64,000 bases of DNA, from NCBI GenBank assembly GCA_016165875.1, contig JABBOT010000005.1, positions 17,591,131 to 17,655,130 of the forward strand, in the 5' to 3' direction. Origin of the DNA: Acanthopleura granulata (taxonomy: Eukaryota; Mollusca; Polyplacophora; Chitonida; Chitonidae). The notes beneath the pieces were generated by a model. That model did no database searches and was not told the DNA's origin. It worked only from the letters and a program-made list of their open reading frames with translations. How positions within the stretch are numbered: position 1 is the first letter of the stretch; the number at the start of each line of letters is the position of its first letter. The position numbers were made by a program, and so were the translations under genes. This document shows positions 1-13,900 of this stretch, in pieces.

Positions 1-656
1 GATTCCTGTGGTAATTCTTAAATATGGTAACGATACAAACTTCACCAAACTGATAATAACCCTATCACACAATAACATGATTAACACAAACAAAAATATG
101 ATCATTACGGCCAGCTGTTCAAACTGGCTCCTGGAGTTACAGAAAAAAAAAGCATGTTACAGAGTTTCTTTGTACACCTACAATATGGCTATTGGTAACA
201 TTGTGTGAAACCCTGTTGGAAATGTGAAACATACCACACTGCCAAACATAAAACACTGGCAGACATACAAATTATATTTATGTCTAACTGTAGTGCACAC
301 TGATGTGATGTCTGCCTTTTAAGTCCCATTTCTAATGATAATTCGGCATGCAAATCAAGTTTTCCAGTTTTGAGTTCTACCCTTTGTTTCCAGTTTGCGA
401 ATTGTATCTCAATAACATCAATCTTAAAGCTTTAAAATGCTTTACTGTACTAACTAGCACTTAATAACTGACCCTCCAGACACACTTATCAGAAAACCAC
501 ACATCATACATGCACCTGGCATTGGTAACGAATCCTTTGTTAACAGCAGGCGACAGCGTACAATTAGAGAAATGTACAAGCGTAACAAATTCTGACTCAA
601 CACGTGTAACAAGGGATCAATGAAAGATTTAGCCTGTAATCAACAACCACAGGCAA

Positions 657-725
657 ATATATATATATATGTGTGTGTGTGTGTTTATGTGTATATATAT
701 ATATATATATATTTGGATATTATAT
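657..725. repeat. TA/TG microsatellite
   Basis: Alternating TA and TG dinucleotides: ATATAT, then GTGTGT, then TATATA, then ATTTGG. Simple sequence only. Confidence 0.9.
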
Positions 726-3236
726 ATAAAAAATTCATCAAATATACAGGACAATAAATCTGGTCAAATTTAACACAAGGAGTCTACAGAAATTTACAGA
801 CATGCCTAGGTCAAAATTTTGAAAGATGAAAAGACATGCTTAGCTATGCATGAAATCTTGCTGGGCTATACTCTGGCAACAAATGAACAGCCTTGGCATG
901 TAATGCTCAGTCACTTTATATCATACATGTACATCCTTAAAACATGTATATTAATATATACATTATACTTATATATATGACTCTTTTACAAACTCTGAAA
1001 TGCAAAAAATTATATGGAGTTACCTTCTCTTCTGTAGCCCAAAAAAAAGTATTTCAACTGCAATACAGGTTTTCCAGCACCACACTTTGAAGAAGTTAGT
1101 TACTGATTTATGTCTTAAAAAAAAATACAGAATAATTTTAATGGTTGTTTTTGAGGCATGGCTATAAATCAAAGAGTGCACAATCAGGTTTAATCCAAGT
1201 CCAGCTAGAAACAACCAATACTGGGTATCACATCACAGACTAGTATGCAATGCATGGATTGATCAGGTCAACAATACATGTATGCACTAAAATTCATTTA
1301 AAAGGTTCCCATTCTAACAGAAATTGTACCTACATCATTCGCAGGAGAAAACCTCTCCTTGCTGACATAGGCTTTATTTTAAGTAGCAGGAAAAACAAAA
1401 AAAAAGGAATTTCTAACACAAACATTGAGCATTTCTTTTAATATGACAAATACTACAAGTGCAATGTTGATAAAAAATATCCAGCTCTTATACATGATTA
1501 CATGAAAGTCCATTTTCAAGGCCATGCCTGATCCATGGCATAAGTAAGAAACTATAATGTATGAAAGAAGAAAGGTTGACTGATGTAAAATGCCAAAATA
1601 AGTTTTCAGTGGTGCTGAAATTTCGTTTTCCTTAATTCCATGCACATATATATTACTAACCCACAACTACACACAAGTACATATTTGGGGAGAACCTGGG
1701 GGGGACCTACATTAATGAACACCTCGTGTCAGCAGAAATCGGGTGAAAGGCCCTGGAGGTAAGACCCCTGTGCACAATCATATGCAAGGTAACCTGAAAT
1801 TTTCAGCTGACGGAGCAATCTTTACGGCTCACAGAAAGTAAAACATACTTTCCAAGGTATACAATGCTGCCACAGTAGGTAATACATTCCAATAATGAGG
1901 CATGCTGAAGTGGTTGGAAGATTTCAACAAACTCATTTGTACATGTCAATCTACATGTAGATAGGCCCAGAAAATGAAAAGCTATTTTTAGTTCACAGGT
2001 GCTGATCGATAATTATATTCTGAAGATAAATAATGATGATTTTTCTCGTATGTGTATGTACAATACACCAGGTCCGGCAAGAAATTCATGTAAACAGAAA
2101 TCACACATTAGAACAAGATTTACCGTTTATCAGCTAGACTGGTGTTCCCATGTCAGTCCTATCATTTTGAAGTAAATTCATGTGAGGAGCTGTATTTCGC
2201 ATTACATGAACTGCATGCCAGAACCAGCATCCCATGCATGTTTCCTATATATGCCAGGCGAGAAGACATTCCCACACGCCTGAACAAGAGGTAGGAAAAC
2301 TGGTCAATGTAGGCTCTTCATTGATTCTAATTTAAATGCGGACTTCATGGAAAATATCAATTTTTAGTTTTATCTTGAGGTTTATCTTGGTAGTGGAGTT
2401 TATTTCACTTGTCACACAGGAAAATTACGATGATATCTCTAAATTCAGATTTACTGTGGTCAAGAAGGCTGACTTAGAAGTTACAACCGCACTAAGAGCA
2501 GGCCCAACACTAAGTATTTGATTTTAGTGGCTCAAGGAGTGGTCTTCAGAGTAAAAGAGTCATCTTGTACATTGAAAGTTTTGCAACCCAGAAGTACTTT
2601 AATGTTGATGGAAACGCCAGACACGCATCACTACATTTTATAAGGAAGAAACACTCTTGATAATCTATCTAGTCACTGTCTACATCATATCTGCGTTGGG
2701 ATAGTCTCTGGAGCAAAGCAGTGCACGAGATTTGCTACATGAACACGGATAACTGAACTAGCACGTGAAGTGAACCCTGTGCAACATGAAACAGTATCAG
2801 CAAGCCTCAGCTGGCAATATCAGTACACGTACATGACAACCACACTAGTTCAGTCAGTACATTTATCAGCAATCCACACAGTTCCATGTATATGTTGTCT
2901 TGGCTATGAACACAAAAAGTGAAAATAATTTTAGGACACTGCAAACAAATGAAACAATTTCAAACTTCAAACATTTATCAAAAATAGTTGCAGTAAAATC
3001 CTGGTACAAGCTTTCAAAAAAACAAAAGGGAAAAAAAAGAGAACAGAGAAAAGGTAAACCCCAAAAAAAAACAAAAAAAAAAAACAGGTCTGTGTGCTTA
3101 GGAATACATATACCAGTAGGTATAACAATCAGTCTCTTGTATTTCATTGAGCCTAATACTAACAATACAAAATTACAACATACACAAGTGAAGAATCTGA
3201 TCAATGATGAATGTAATGGGCATGACAATTGTTGCG

Positions 3237-3257
3237 CTGTCTGTCTGTCTGTCTGTC
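3237..3257. repeat. GTCT tetranucleotide repeat
   Basis: Five near-perfect GTCT copies. The antisense GACAGACA form recurs inside the satellite blocks near 5980 and at 53562-53582. Confidence 0.85.
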
Positions 3258-4167
3258 CGATCATTCGGGCAGTGGTGAGTGGGAAAGGGGGCATGACATT
3301 AGCTGCCTGATCGCTGTGGTAGAATTGGAAAGCATACATGGAAACGAAGAGCAAATGGTGTAAACCATTCCAATGGGAATGCAATATATACAGAGCACTT
3401 TTGATCATATGATTTAATTCATATCTGCCCCTTTCCACCCTCCCCCCATAAATTAGCCCATACCACAGTTATCTCCCTTGCCTTGTCTCCTGTCTATAAC
3501 TTAAAATCTCGAAATGTAAAAATGTTTATCTTCAGCATTTTTCTTTTCCTGACAAAACTAATTCAAGGATATTTAATTAAAACCATTGTAAAAGTGAAAA
3601 AGCCTTGCAACGAAAGGAGAAGAGGAAGAAAAAACTAATTACAAGAGTTGTAATTAAGCACAAACCTGGCCTCCACAAGTACACCAATTATATTGGTGAT
3701 AATGATTAACCACACTGTAACTATGAAGAGATGAGCAGTGGAAATATACCTAGGTGCATATAAATAGCGCAATAGAAAACAACTGCATCACCAAAACACG
3801 ATGGAAAGATAAATTAACACCCACTCATAATTCAGATCTTAAATACAGCTTAAATTTAGGCATAAAATTAAAATCTTGGCAGTGGTTATACCCTTTGCCT
3901 TCCAGAAAGCCTCCATAATATTTTATACACACTACAACTCTTTCTTTTTTGTACAAGCAACAGTTTTTAAAAATAATGGTGTGACTAAGTTTAAATATTT
4001 AAAAATATGCTAATATCCTTTTTTTCTGGAACAACCTGGGAGCAACATCAACATACAAGTTATGATTCGACCCAGAGTAATAAAAAGAGTGACTTAGCTA
4101 CACAGGCTTCACATATTCTAAGCAGCTTACAGAGTTTCATAAAGAAGAATGCACCAACCATGTGAAG

Positions 4168-4173
4168 TTTATT
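4168..4173 (-). terminator. Candidate CRTC poly(A) signal
   Basis: TTTATT on + reads AATAAA on the minus strand, 535 bases past the stop codon, with GGTTGGTGC just downstream as a GT-rich element. It is the nearest AATAAA I noticed after the stop; more distal signals may also be used. Confidence 0.35.
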
Positions 4174-4261
4174 ACACTTGCACATTACAGACAAAATATA
4201 TCCTTGTGTGCAAAAGTCAGTAAGATGGAATGTCAGTTAGTGATGCCAAACGGCAATGTTA

Positions 4262-4330
4262 AGGGGGGCCAGTGTTCAGGTACACCTCTGCCATGATTGC
4301 AGGACCCTGCGTGGTTCGAATCCTGACACA
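4262..4330 (+). mobile_element. tRNA-like SINE head in the CRTC 3' flank
   Basis: GGTTCGAATCC (about 4314-4324) is a perfect pol III B-box, with a G-rich start and a weak A-box-like GGCCAGTGTTCAGG about 40 bases upstream. This is the layout of a tRNA-derived SINE head. Following sequence gives no clear tail. It may lie inside the CRTC 3' UTR in antisense. Confidence 0.45.
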
Positions 4331-4707
4331 CAACACAATCCCAGCACTAGCTGGTAATTTTGCCCTCATTGGCACAGCCAGAGCCTTCTTTCTTTTTTTC
4401 GTTTTGACCAGATTCAATAGCCGGCATTGTTGCCCGGAGGGACAGGAACAGCCACAAGAACAGTAATAGTTAGCCTTGCTTCAATCAGAGAACATTGGGG
4501 AAATCCCCCAACGCAAGGGAAACCCCCTGAAAGCCAGGAAAATCCCTTACACACAACTGAGCCTAGTCACAATCACATCAGGCTTTCGGTCAGCAATAAC
4601 CTTGTACATGTTTGACACTCCACGTGGGTGCAGGGCATCATCAGCAGAGAAACAGTAACGTGATGACATAAAACTCTCCATCCTCCTCCAGTTCCCTGGG
4701 GGTACCT

Positions 4708-4925
4708 CTATAACCTGTCCAATCGGAAAGTATCCTCCGTGGCTGGGTCAGCCACCATGTTAGGATCTGTGAGCATTTGGAGTCCATCTAAATCAAGTGG
4801 GTCCAGGCCCACTTTCAGCGCCTCATCTGACGGGAAAAAATCTGTGTCGAAGCTGTCTGGCATCCCTGTGATTGCATTCCCAAGTTCTTTCGCAAAATCT
4901 TGACGAGCCAAAGGATCATCAGCAC
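4708..4925 (-). CDS. CRTC: CRTC exon 12: C-terminal activation domain and stop
   Basis: Residues 552-623 and a TAG stop at 4710-4708. It is an acidic, Leu/Asp-rich domain: [31 protein letters not shown], then [13 protein letters not shown] at the very end. This is the conserved TORC C-terminal transactivation domain, nearly identical to vertebrate CRTC C-termini. The acceptor is GGTGTTGTAG|GTGCTG. The 3' UTR follows directly on the minus strand. Confidence 0.97.
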
Positions 4926-7900
4926 CTACAACACCATGAACAGAGTCTCAGAGAAGAACATAGCAACATTTGTTTGAAGCCTACATATATGTGAATCAAT
5001 AACTAGGAAACTGAAGAGTACTGAAAAGAAAAAAAAGTCTCTGATGAGACTGGATTGGAACAAATTATGACTGAAACGATTAGAAAAATTACGTATGTAT
5101 AACAGGCAATGGACAATCAAAATTGAAAATCAATACTACGAAATATGTATTTTGATTCACTTGTACCAAGTTTGGCAGAAATTGGACAAAAACTGTAACA
5201 GAAGTAGCATTTTGAAAGAAATGTTAAAATATGTTGGATAAACTGACAAGATGGACATCCAGTAATCGAAATTAAAAATCGCTACTACCAAATATGTATG
5301 TTGATGTAGTCTACAGATGACCCAAGTTTCGATAAAATCGATAACAGCTTTAGAAGTCGCATTTTGAAGGAAATGTTAACATGGTGGATAAGCGGACAGA
5401 CAGATGGAATATCAATCGAAATGGAAATTTGATACTACAAATTATGTATCTTGATACAGCCTATACTTCAGCCCACATGATTCTTTGAAATCGAAAAAAA
5501 AATACCATGCAATGCACTTAAAACCTCTCAGACTTAAGCACATATATAATGTAACGAATAGATACAAATTCCACGAGATATGTATAAATACCAGCCCTTC
5601 ATAAAATTATGTAGGTGCAGTATAAATTTGGTGAACTTCAGCTAAACTGTTCTAGAGATAGAGCATTTACAAGCCTACTAGAAAATTTAACTGAAATGAC
5701 CCCAATGACACTGAAACAAAAGGTTTAAGGCTGCTGAAAATCAATAGGGTTTGTACTCATGTCAATGTGTAAGTGTGGTGTAAGTTTGGTGAACTTGGGC
5801 TAAACCATTCCAGAGTGTTTACAAGAATTTAACTCAAATGACCACAAAGACCTTGAAGAAAAAAATCAATGTCATTGAAAATCGATATGGTTCTTCCTCA
5901 TGCCAATGTGTCAGTGTGGTGTTAGTTTGGTAAACATCGGATACACCATTCCACAGATAGAGTGGTAACGAGGAATATCGACAGACAGACAGATACTACG
6001 AATTATGTATCTTGATGTAGTCTATATTTGAACTAAGTTTCACTGAAATCAAACAAAAACTGTAGAGAAGAAGCTTTCGAAAATACTGACAAATTCTGGA
6101 TAAACAGATGGATAGACAGAGAGATGGACAACCGATCACTTAAACTGAAAATTAATACCACGAATAATGTAACTTGATGTAATCTATTCTTGAACCAAAT
6201 TTCTTCTTCTCTTACAGGCATTTTTGCACCTACCTGTTTCTCTGCAAGCACATGCACTGTGCAGATGTTGCATTCTCAATGTTTCTCATGTACTCTCATA
6301 TGTTTCACCAGTAAATCAGACCAGTGTCATTTTGAGGAAGAACTTACCAGTAAATATGATATCGGGAATTTTGTTGTTGGTATTTGGTGAAGGAGACAGT
6401 TGAGAATGGTGCTGTTGGGAGTTTTGCTGATGCGGCGAGTGCTGGTTGTTGTCGTAGTAGCGTTGCTGCCCATAGTCCCCTATCACCTGGTTCAAACCCG
6501 CCTGGGTGACATTGGCCGTCGTGGGCTGACCGCTTATGTACATGCCTCCGTTGTTGACCATACTCTTGCTGATCTGATTGGGGGCTGTACATATCGGCTG
6601 ACTGTCTTGTAACTGGAAAGTATCAAATAACTGCTACACTTTATTGAGAAACCACTACTGGAAGGACAGGGAAATGCAATCAATCATTGAGGAATTGATC
6701 ATTTTATTTAATTAGTATTATACATCATACGCTCAATGAAGACTGTGTTTGACGTAAAAATTTGACCATGATGAATTCTTTATTTTGACTGATTCTGAGG
6801 CTGTATTGCTCTTAAGACTGGGGCAAAACTAAAATTTCATGAACTATTTGCCTCTAAAATATGTAACTTTTTTCATTTGAAATGCTGAAAGACAGAGAAT
6901 GATAAAAAAAGGGTGACACCTAATTGAAGATTTACATGCCTGTAAGATGTTAAAAGCCATTATATTTATAGTTGTGACTCACTTCTGGCTGCCGCCCAAA
7001 ATATATGCACATACCAAAGCTCCCGCCTACAATGCAGTTAATTTGACACCAGTTCTGGTCGTTTTCCTCCAGTGCTAAGTTGAGCTCTACCACAACAAGT
7101 CACATTTGTCATCTTTAAATCATCTGACAAAGCCTGACGGAGAACGGCCGCCAGATGAGCCTTCCAATTACAAAGCAGGTGTTCAGCCTCGAGCTGTACT
7201 CAACGACACTCGATACTGAACAGAAGCACGACAGAAATTCACGAGGTTGATAGTTACCATGCTAAACTGTTCAAACTGATGCTGCAAGGAGTTTGTTTGC
7301 TGCTGCTGCTGCTGTAAATAGTAAGCATCGGCAAACGGCGAGTTGTTAACGGTGCTGGGTGGTAACCCTGGAGACTGAGCAGGAGAATATGAGGGCTGGG
7401 AGAGGGGTGACGTCGGTGACTGACACGTCGTGTCCGACGTGCTGTTCCTGTATTGGGTCATAGATGGCTGAAAACATAATAAAGCACACGGGAGTATAGT
7501 TTAGAGCTCAGTAACGGCAGATCAAACGTTTACGCCGACGATCACTTGTGAGTTTGTTATAAAGACTTCAAGAGAACATTACGAAAGAGTTCATACGTAA
7601 TTTCCCATTCTCTGTTAACAGATGCATGTGGTTTACATACACATGGTTGAATCATTAATTTTCAAAACCTCAAGCTCTGTGGCATGTCGGCCTATGTTCA
7701 ACCACAGAAAAAACGAGTAAAACAGATAACAAGGGTCACTGCGATACTGCATGCTCAAACTAGGGTTTCCATTCTACAGTCTGCTGGTGCTACAAATGCC
7801 AGCTAGGTTACTTGAGGATACAGTACTTGCACATAAAGAAATAACAGACAGTTTCTCTCAACCCTATCCGCTACACGTACAGTGCCATTCCACACTGCAA

Positions 7901-10900
7901 TGGATCAATCAAATACAACACACCTACACGTACAACAGTATGACAACATCAACATGCTTGGAAATTTTACAAATATATGTGAACTAAAATTTGACATGCC
8001 AACTTCTCCTTTTCTTCCAACTGATATGGCTGATGACATACATGTATTTGGATCACCTGCACTGTGCTGTTTTCATACCAAGAGTTGTGCTATGTTATTT
8101 AGTATACGCTACAAGCTACTATATTACCCAGAAAAACGAATCTGTGATCCAACTTTCCAAAATTAGAGGAACTGGTCACTTCCCCAAAATTAAGTTCTGT
8201 TTGGGAAAAGTACCAGTACAACGTTATGCATATGGATCTGGTGAACAGTTCTATGTTTTCATAAGCAAATCAACCTAATGCTCCCAAGCTGGCATGTTTC
8301 CTTTGCCATCATGGCAGGATCAGATGACAGATGCCTACTGGATTCTTCTGATTTGTTTTTGTCCAAATTTCTGGGGGAGTAATTTGCCACATTCTGTTTT
8401 CATACGACTCAAATTTCATGACTCTGGCACACATATTAAGTTGGCTGATACAAAGCTGGGAAAATACTGTTACAAGTAATAAGGCCAGATTCAAGTTCAT
8501 TAGCTATATAGCAACCTGAATTCATATGATCGTTTGCATCTATTCATGTTGTTATAACCTGAATGAATATTCCTGCTTAAAGTTCAGAAAACAAGTCTCA
8601 CAAATAACCTAGCTGTACCGGTAATGCTAAACTGATTAGAATAATTAACTATTACAAGACAGACATATATCTCAACCAACTAACCTGAGTATCTGCTTGT
8701 GTCTGTGGACATGATATATGTATTTGAGGAACTTGATGATGAGGAATGGAAGGGGGTGAATTTGACGAATTAGAATGATGATGTGAAGAAGGGTGACGAG
8801 GATGATGATGTTGTTGTTGTTGTTGTTGCTGCTGTCGTTGTTGCTGTAACCTCTGCTGCTGTTGAAGGTATAACATATACTGCTGCTGAATTCTGGGGTC
8901 CGACAAAAGCTGGCTGGGGTCTACATTGGCATCCTACAGGCGGGGAACCAAGCAACAAACACAAGACATACAGAAAACAAAATCAAACAAACTTCACTCA
9001 TCTTATCACAACAGTTATATATGATGATATGCATGTGAAAACAAGGTTTTTTTCAGTACAGCGATGAGTCAGCTCTGGATATAATTGTGTCAGCAAAAAT
9101 AGCTGACCTATCCCCTACATGTGGTGCAGCCTTTTTAAACACGTTCTACTCATTTTGATCCACTAACGTTTTTGTTTGTGACTGCAAAGAAGGAAGTGAG
9201 TGTTTCGCTGGGCAACTTTACATGCAGTGCCTATAAAAAGTATTGCGGGTCCAAGTTGCGCATTTCACTGTTCAATCCAGACTTTGTAGAGAAATTTTGA
9301 TGGCAAACTGATCACAAGTGCAGATGAACTGCATGTCCAAGAGAAAAATGACATATCCGTTTGCGTCCCAATGCAAACGAAAAGGCTCCTCATTAACCAT
9401 TACGGAAAATGAGGCTCAAACTTCAAAATTGTTGACTGGGTTCTTTTTACTCAAGTGATAAATACATTTAAAAAATGGATTTTTGGCTAAAAGTAAATCC
9501 AGAGCTAACCACTGCATGCAAAAACAAATGTTTAGTGCATTTTCAGAAATGCTCAAAGAATTAGGATCTAAAACAGACCTATAAAACAATACTAAAGGTA
9601 GCTACCATTACCATTTATACGTCTACCATACAAGAAAATACAGATCACACTCTTGAAATGAATTATAGTAATGGATATTCCTACAAGTACACTATAGACC
9701 TCATGCACCACAACACACAAAACTAAAATATCACAGTAATTTAAACCAATTTTGTTAGAGATTTTAGTGCAAGAAGGAAAAAATGTATCAAAATATCCTG
9801 CTGGAAATGGTTCCACAAAAGGTGAAGCAGGCTAACATTCTATTTTTGCTTATCATTTAGATGTATTTTGGTGGTGTCAGGATTCATATTTTTGAGAATT
9901 AAAAAGAACAAAACATAAAAAAAAAAACAATAGCATTATAACGAAGTTGTACTCTGCTGTTAGAAACTTATTCTCAAATATACAACAAAGCGTAAGCACT
10001 CAGCTTCAATATTTACAATAAAATTGGCTTTCTGTTTTTTTAGATGTCAGTTAATGCTATGTCTTCAAAGCTTTCACACCAAGTTACTCTTGTCCTCAGA
10101 TGACGTGGGACATATAATTCTCTGGCTTTCACTATAGCCCAGCTATTTATCACTTCCACCACTAACCTTGAGATTATCAATTTAATGCAAATCAACATGT
10201 TGTGACTCACAAGGAAAACAAAGTGTCACTCTGAAATTGATGCACAAATACAGTATGTCACAGCCTAAGCGATCGACTCCCATTAAATTTCAAAGCTCCT
10301 GAAAACATTTTTATGTAAAAAAAAATCCAAAGGGCAGTAACTCCGGGTCATTGGTGATAGAACATTCTGATGTATTCTCTAACCTACTCAGTCCGATACA
10401 GTTCTCCCAACTACAAACTTTATGGATTCCTTAGTTTATCTTTCTACTTTCACAAACACTTCTCATTTTGATTTTGTTATATTCTGATATTTTTGTATCC
10501 ACCTAAAACTTGGTGACCACAGACCTGACAACTTCCACACATCCATGCAAATGTTTTCTAAGTGCAGCAATAAGCCTTATTGGTAGTCTCTGCATATTTT
10601 GAGAGCAACAGGATTTTTCGAGTTGGGGGCAAATTGATTACAGGAAGGCATGTCACTTTATAAACAACTTACTTGGACAAGAGTAGCACTTCTTCATTAT
10701 TATTCACTTGACACGTATAGAATAATGCATCCAAATATACCATTTTATCAAGTACTTTGTAGATGCACATGGAGACCAGGTGTATGATTTATCTTCCGAT
10801 GTGAGTTCACAAAGTAAATGCCGATTAAAGAGACCAGCTTCTCGCAAAAATCCATTCTCCTCAACTCGTAAAATCACAACCCAAGATTTCTGCCTAAATC

Positions 10901-13900
10901 AAACAAGGCTTATTACTTATGTATATGAAAGCATACATACCGGTGGTGAGAGGGGCAGCCTCATCTGATTGGATCCCCCAGTGAGGACTAGAGGGCTGGG
11001 GCCACCGTGGGGGTGGCGTCGCCGGGCCACAGGGCTTTGCTGCTGGGGCTGGCTGGAGCCCGGGGGTACCCCCATGCCCATGTGGTGGGCAGACGTGGGA
11101 GACAGGTTGGCAGGGCTACCCTGGGAATAGCTCTGGTCCTCCACATCCAGCGGTGTGGCCAGGGGTGATGGGAAGTGAAGATTTGTCAGGTCAGGCAGGG
11201 AGCCTGTGTTACTGGATATTGGAATATGAACGCCTGAATCCTGCTCTTGAGAAGGGTAAATGCTGTTGGTGGAAGAAACAGTCACTGTTATTTCATTTAA
11301 TTCATTTTAAGTAAATCCGGGGATCACATGACCATCCACAGGTTACTGGCAGACCTTCCCACTAATGGGAGAGGTAGCCAGTTTGAGCTGGACTTGAACT
11401 CGCAGCAAACCGCAGTCAATCTTGGCAACTCCTGGACTACTGAAAGCTGGATTCAAGCACACAACCTTATTGGTCAAGGTAGTGGTGTAACACACTTGCC
11501 CGCTGGCCAAATGCAAGTGAACTTGGCAGACAAGCGAAACCTGCTTTTGCTTGCTTCATTACATTAAAAATATACTTTTTGACAGAACTAAACGCTCAAA
11601 ACAATTTGTTGAGACTTTGAAAAGAAGAATATCCTTGGGCGCATGAGCTGGATCGAAAATAGAACAAAAATCTACTGCTACATCAATACAGTGTAGCCTT
11701 GCTATAAAACATAGTGTGAAACCAAAGGACATAAAGTGACACAAATCTTGTCCCCCCCCTCCCGAGAAATGTTGTGTACTTCCTTCTGAAAAGACTTAAA
11801 TCTGAAATGACAGCAGCTAAAACAGCCATCAAACAAGGACTTTTTACAAAATAATATGTGTAAATAACATGACATTATTAATTGCATTTCCAAATGCGTG
11901 AAAACCATGGCTTATTTGGTAACTGAGGTTTAAGATTCCAACTACTATATCTGACTCAGTACTAGCAAAGTGAAAAGATTTTTCAATTTATAATGGAACA
12001 GATTTCGATTCCTGTTACGTATATGTCTGAATTCAAATGCATTGTGTATGAAAATGTTGTTGTTGTTGCAATATTACTTTCGCGTGAAGAGCCCAAAAGG
12101 CTGGGATTTACTAGAAGTCAAGGGATTAATATTTGCACATTTCCAGACAATGCCTATAGCTTTAATCAGATTATAAAACAAGGTGTGAAACTACAGCGGG
12201 CCACATCTGGCTAAACGAAATGTTGACGTGTGAGTTGAGATGAGCTCAGTTATGTCAGTCTAGCCTAACATGGCTCCGTCATCGCCTGTACACAGGAATC
12301 ATGAAAGATAACCCAAACGAGCTGGACATTAAAAATAAACCTTATATTTGACCATCACTCAATAAAAGCTCACAACATTCTGATTATAAAATGACCAGGA
12401 AGGGGATCCACAAACAAGCAAAATAGGGCCACTACAAGTATTCAATGAGCAGTCAACTCGTTTGTCACTCTGTTTAGAAATTCCTCGATAGATCAAAAGG
12501 TTACAACCGTCAAATTATTTTCAAACTTCTTTTGATAAATGTGTCAGGTGCATGTTTGAGGAAAGTCACATTTTTAAAAAAAAACTTTCATCCACCCGTA
12601 ACTGAAAGATATGCATGCACTTATAAATTAATATTACAGTGGACTATGGGTAATAATTTTATAAATCAATGAAGGACGGGAAATAAATGACAAAACATGA
12701 ATCAGAAACCATTTTATTTTCTTTTTATCTGTTTGCTGCAGTAATGAGTACTGGTATTCTATAATAAAATGCATGAATGTTGATTGAAACGTGTTGGTTT
12801 TAATTCATTACAACTTCAACATACATATACATGTACACAACTGATCTAATAAACACTGTTGTATCATGATACATACAGCAAGCAAAACCAAGCGTTGGGC
12901 AACAAGTTTTCATTACTAGCTTGCCCTGAAAGCAAGCACCTAAAAATGTTAAGTTACACCACTGCAAGGGCTGGTGGTCAAAATTAAGGCAGTGTACAGA
13001 TACCCTTAACAGCTGAAGGGTCAACAGAATGAACAAGCCCACTGACTGAAATTCAAACTTACAAATGAACGGGACATTTAAAACAAACAATTTATCTCCG
13101 GCAATACATGAGAAGGTCTGCCTGCAACTTGGAGATGGTAGTGGGTTTCCCTCGTGCTCTAGTCCGTTTCCTCTTGCCAAAATGCAGGCTGCCTTCATAC
13201 AAGTGAAATGTTCTTGGGTATGGCATGAAACACCAATAAATCAATTTAACAAATGGGGATCCCAGCTCTATATCTGATATTATGTATACAATGTGATCTT
13301 ATGTAATGTGAAGACAAGCTCATTTGGATTTGTCACATCGTTTTGTGTTGGGATGTTGCCCTGCAAAAACATCTGAACCTGATAAAAGCACTAGCAGTGA
13401 AATGTTGCCCAAACAGATTACTTTGACATAATGGAGGTGTACTTACTTGATATTAGGGACTTCACATGACTTAGGCCTTGACTGTGCAAGCTGAAAACAG
13501 AAATATATGTAAGTGTTAAAACTTTTCTCATAAAAACAAATGAAAAAGCAGTCCAAACTTACAGTAACTAACACTGTAACTGCCATAAATTAAAAGTGAC
13601 AACTGTTTGTTGAAATCATTTATTTATTCATCTGATTGGTGTTTTACGCCGTACTCAAGAATATTTCACTTATAAGCAGTACGGCGAGAGGAACTGGTCA
13701 GAGCCCAGGGGAAACCCACAACCATCCACAGGTTGCTGGCAGACCTTCCCACGTACGACTGGAGAGAAAGCCAGCATGAGCAAGACTTGAACTCACAGCC
13801 ACCGCACTGGCGGAAGGTTTCTGGGTCATTATGCTGCTCTAGCACGCTAACCAACTGATCCACGGAGGCCCCTTTGAAATTATCAGAAACCACATATAAG

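Larger units (their letters stand above)
1..4707 (-). other. CRTC 3' UTR and/or downstream flank; no coding sequence
   Basis: No frame here resembles a known protein. The stretch is AT-rich and CpG-poor like the CRTC introns, which would fit a long 3' UTR or a neighbouring transcribed unit. A candidate poly(A) signal for CRTC is AATAAA on the minus strand at 4173-4168, followed by a GT-rich run (GGTTGGTGC); this would give a 3' UTR of about 0.55 kb. Other content is a TA/TG microsatellite near 657-725, a GTCT repeat at 3237-3257, A-rich runs at 3018-3085 and a tRNA-like SINE head near 4262-4330. Confidence 0.4.

Noticed and set aside
2866..3438. 190-codon minus frame and 136-codon plus frame overlapping it
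   Set aside because: Low-complexity Phe/Lys runs from A/T tracts; the two overlap antisense and neither resembles a protein.
8652..9067. Frames over exon 9 in other phases (poly-Thr/Ser on minus, poly-Val on plus)
   Set aside because: Shadows of the CAA/CAG/CAT tract. The Gln/His frame is the one that joins exons 8 and 10.
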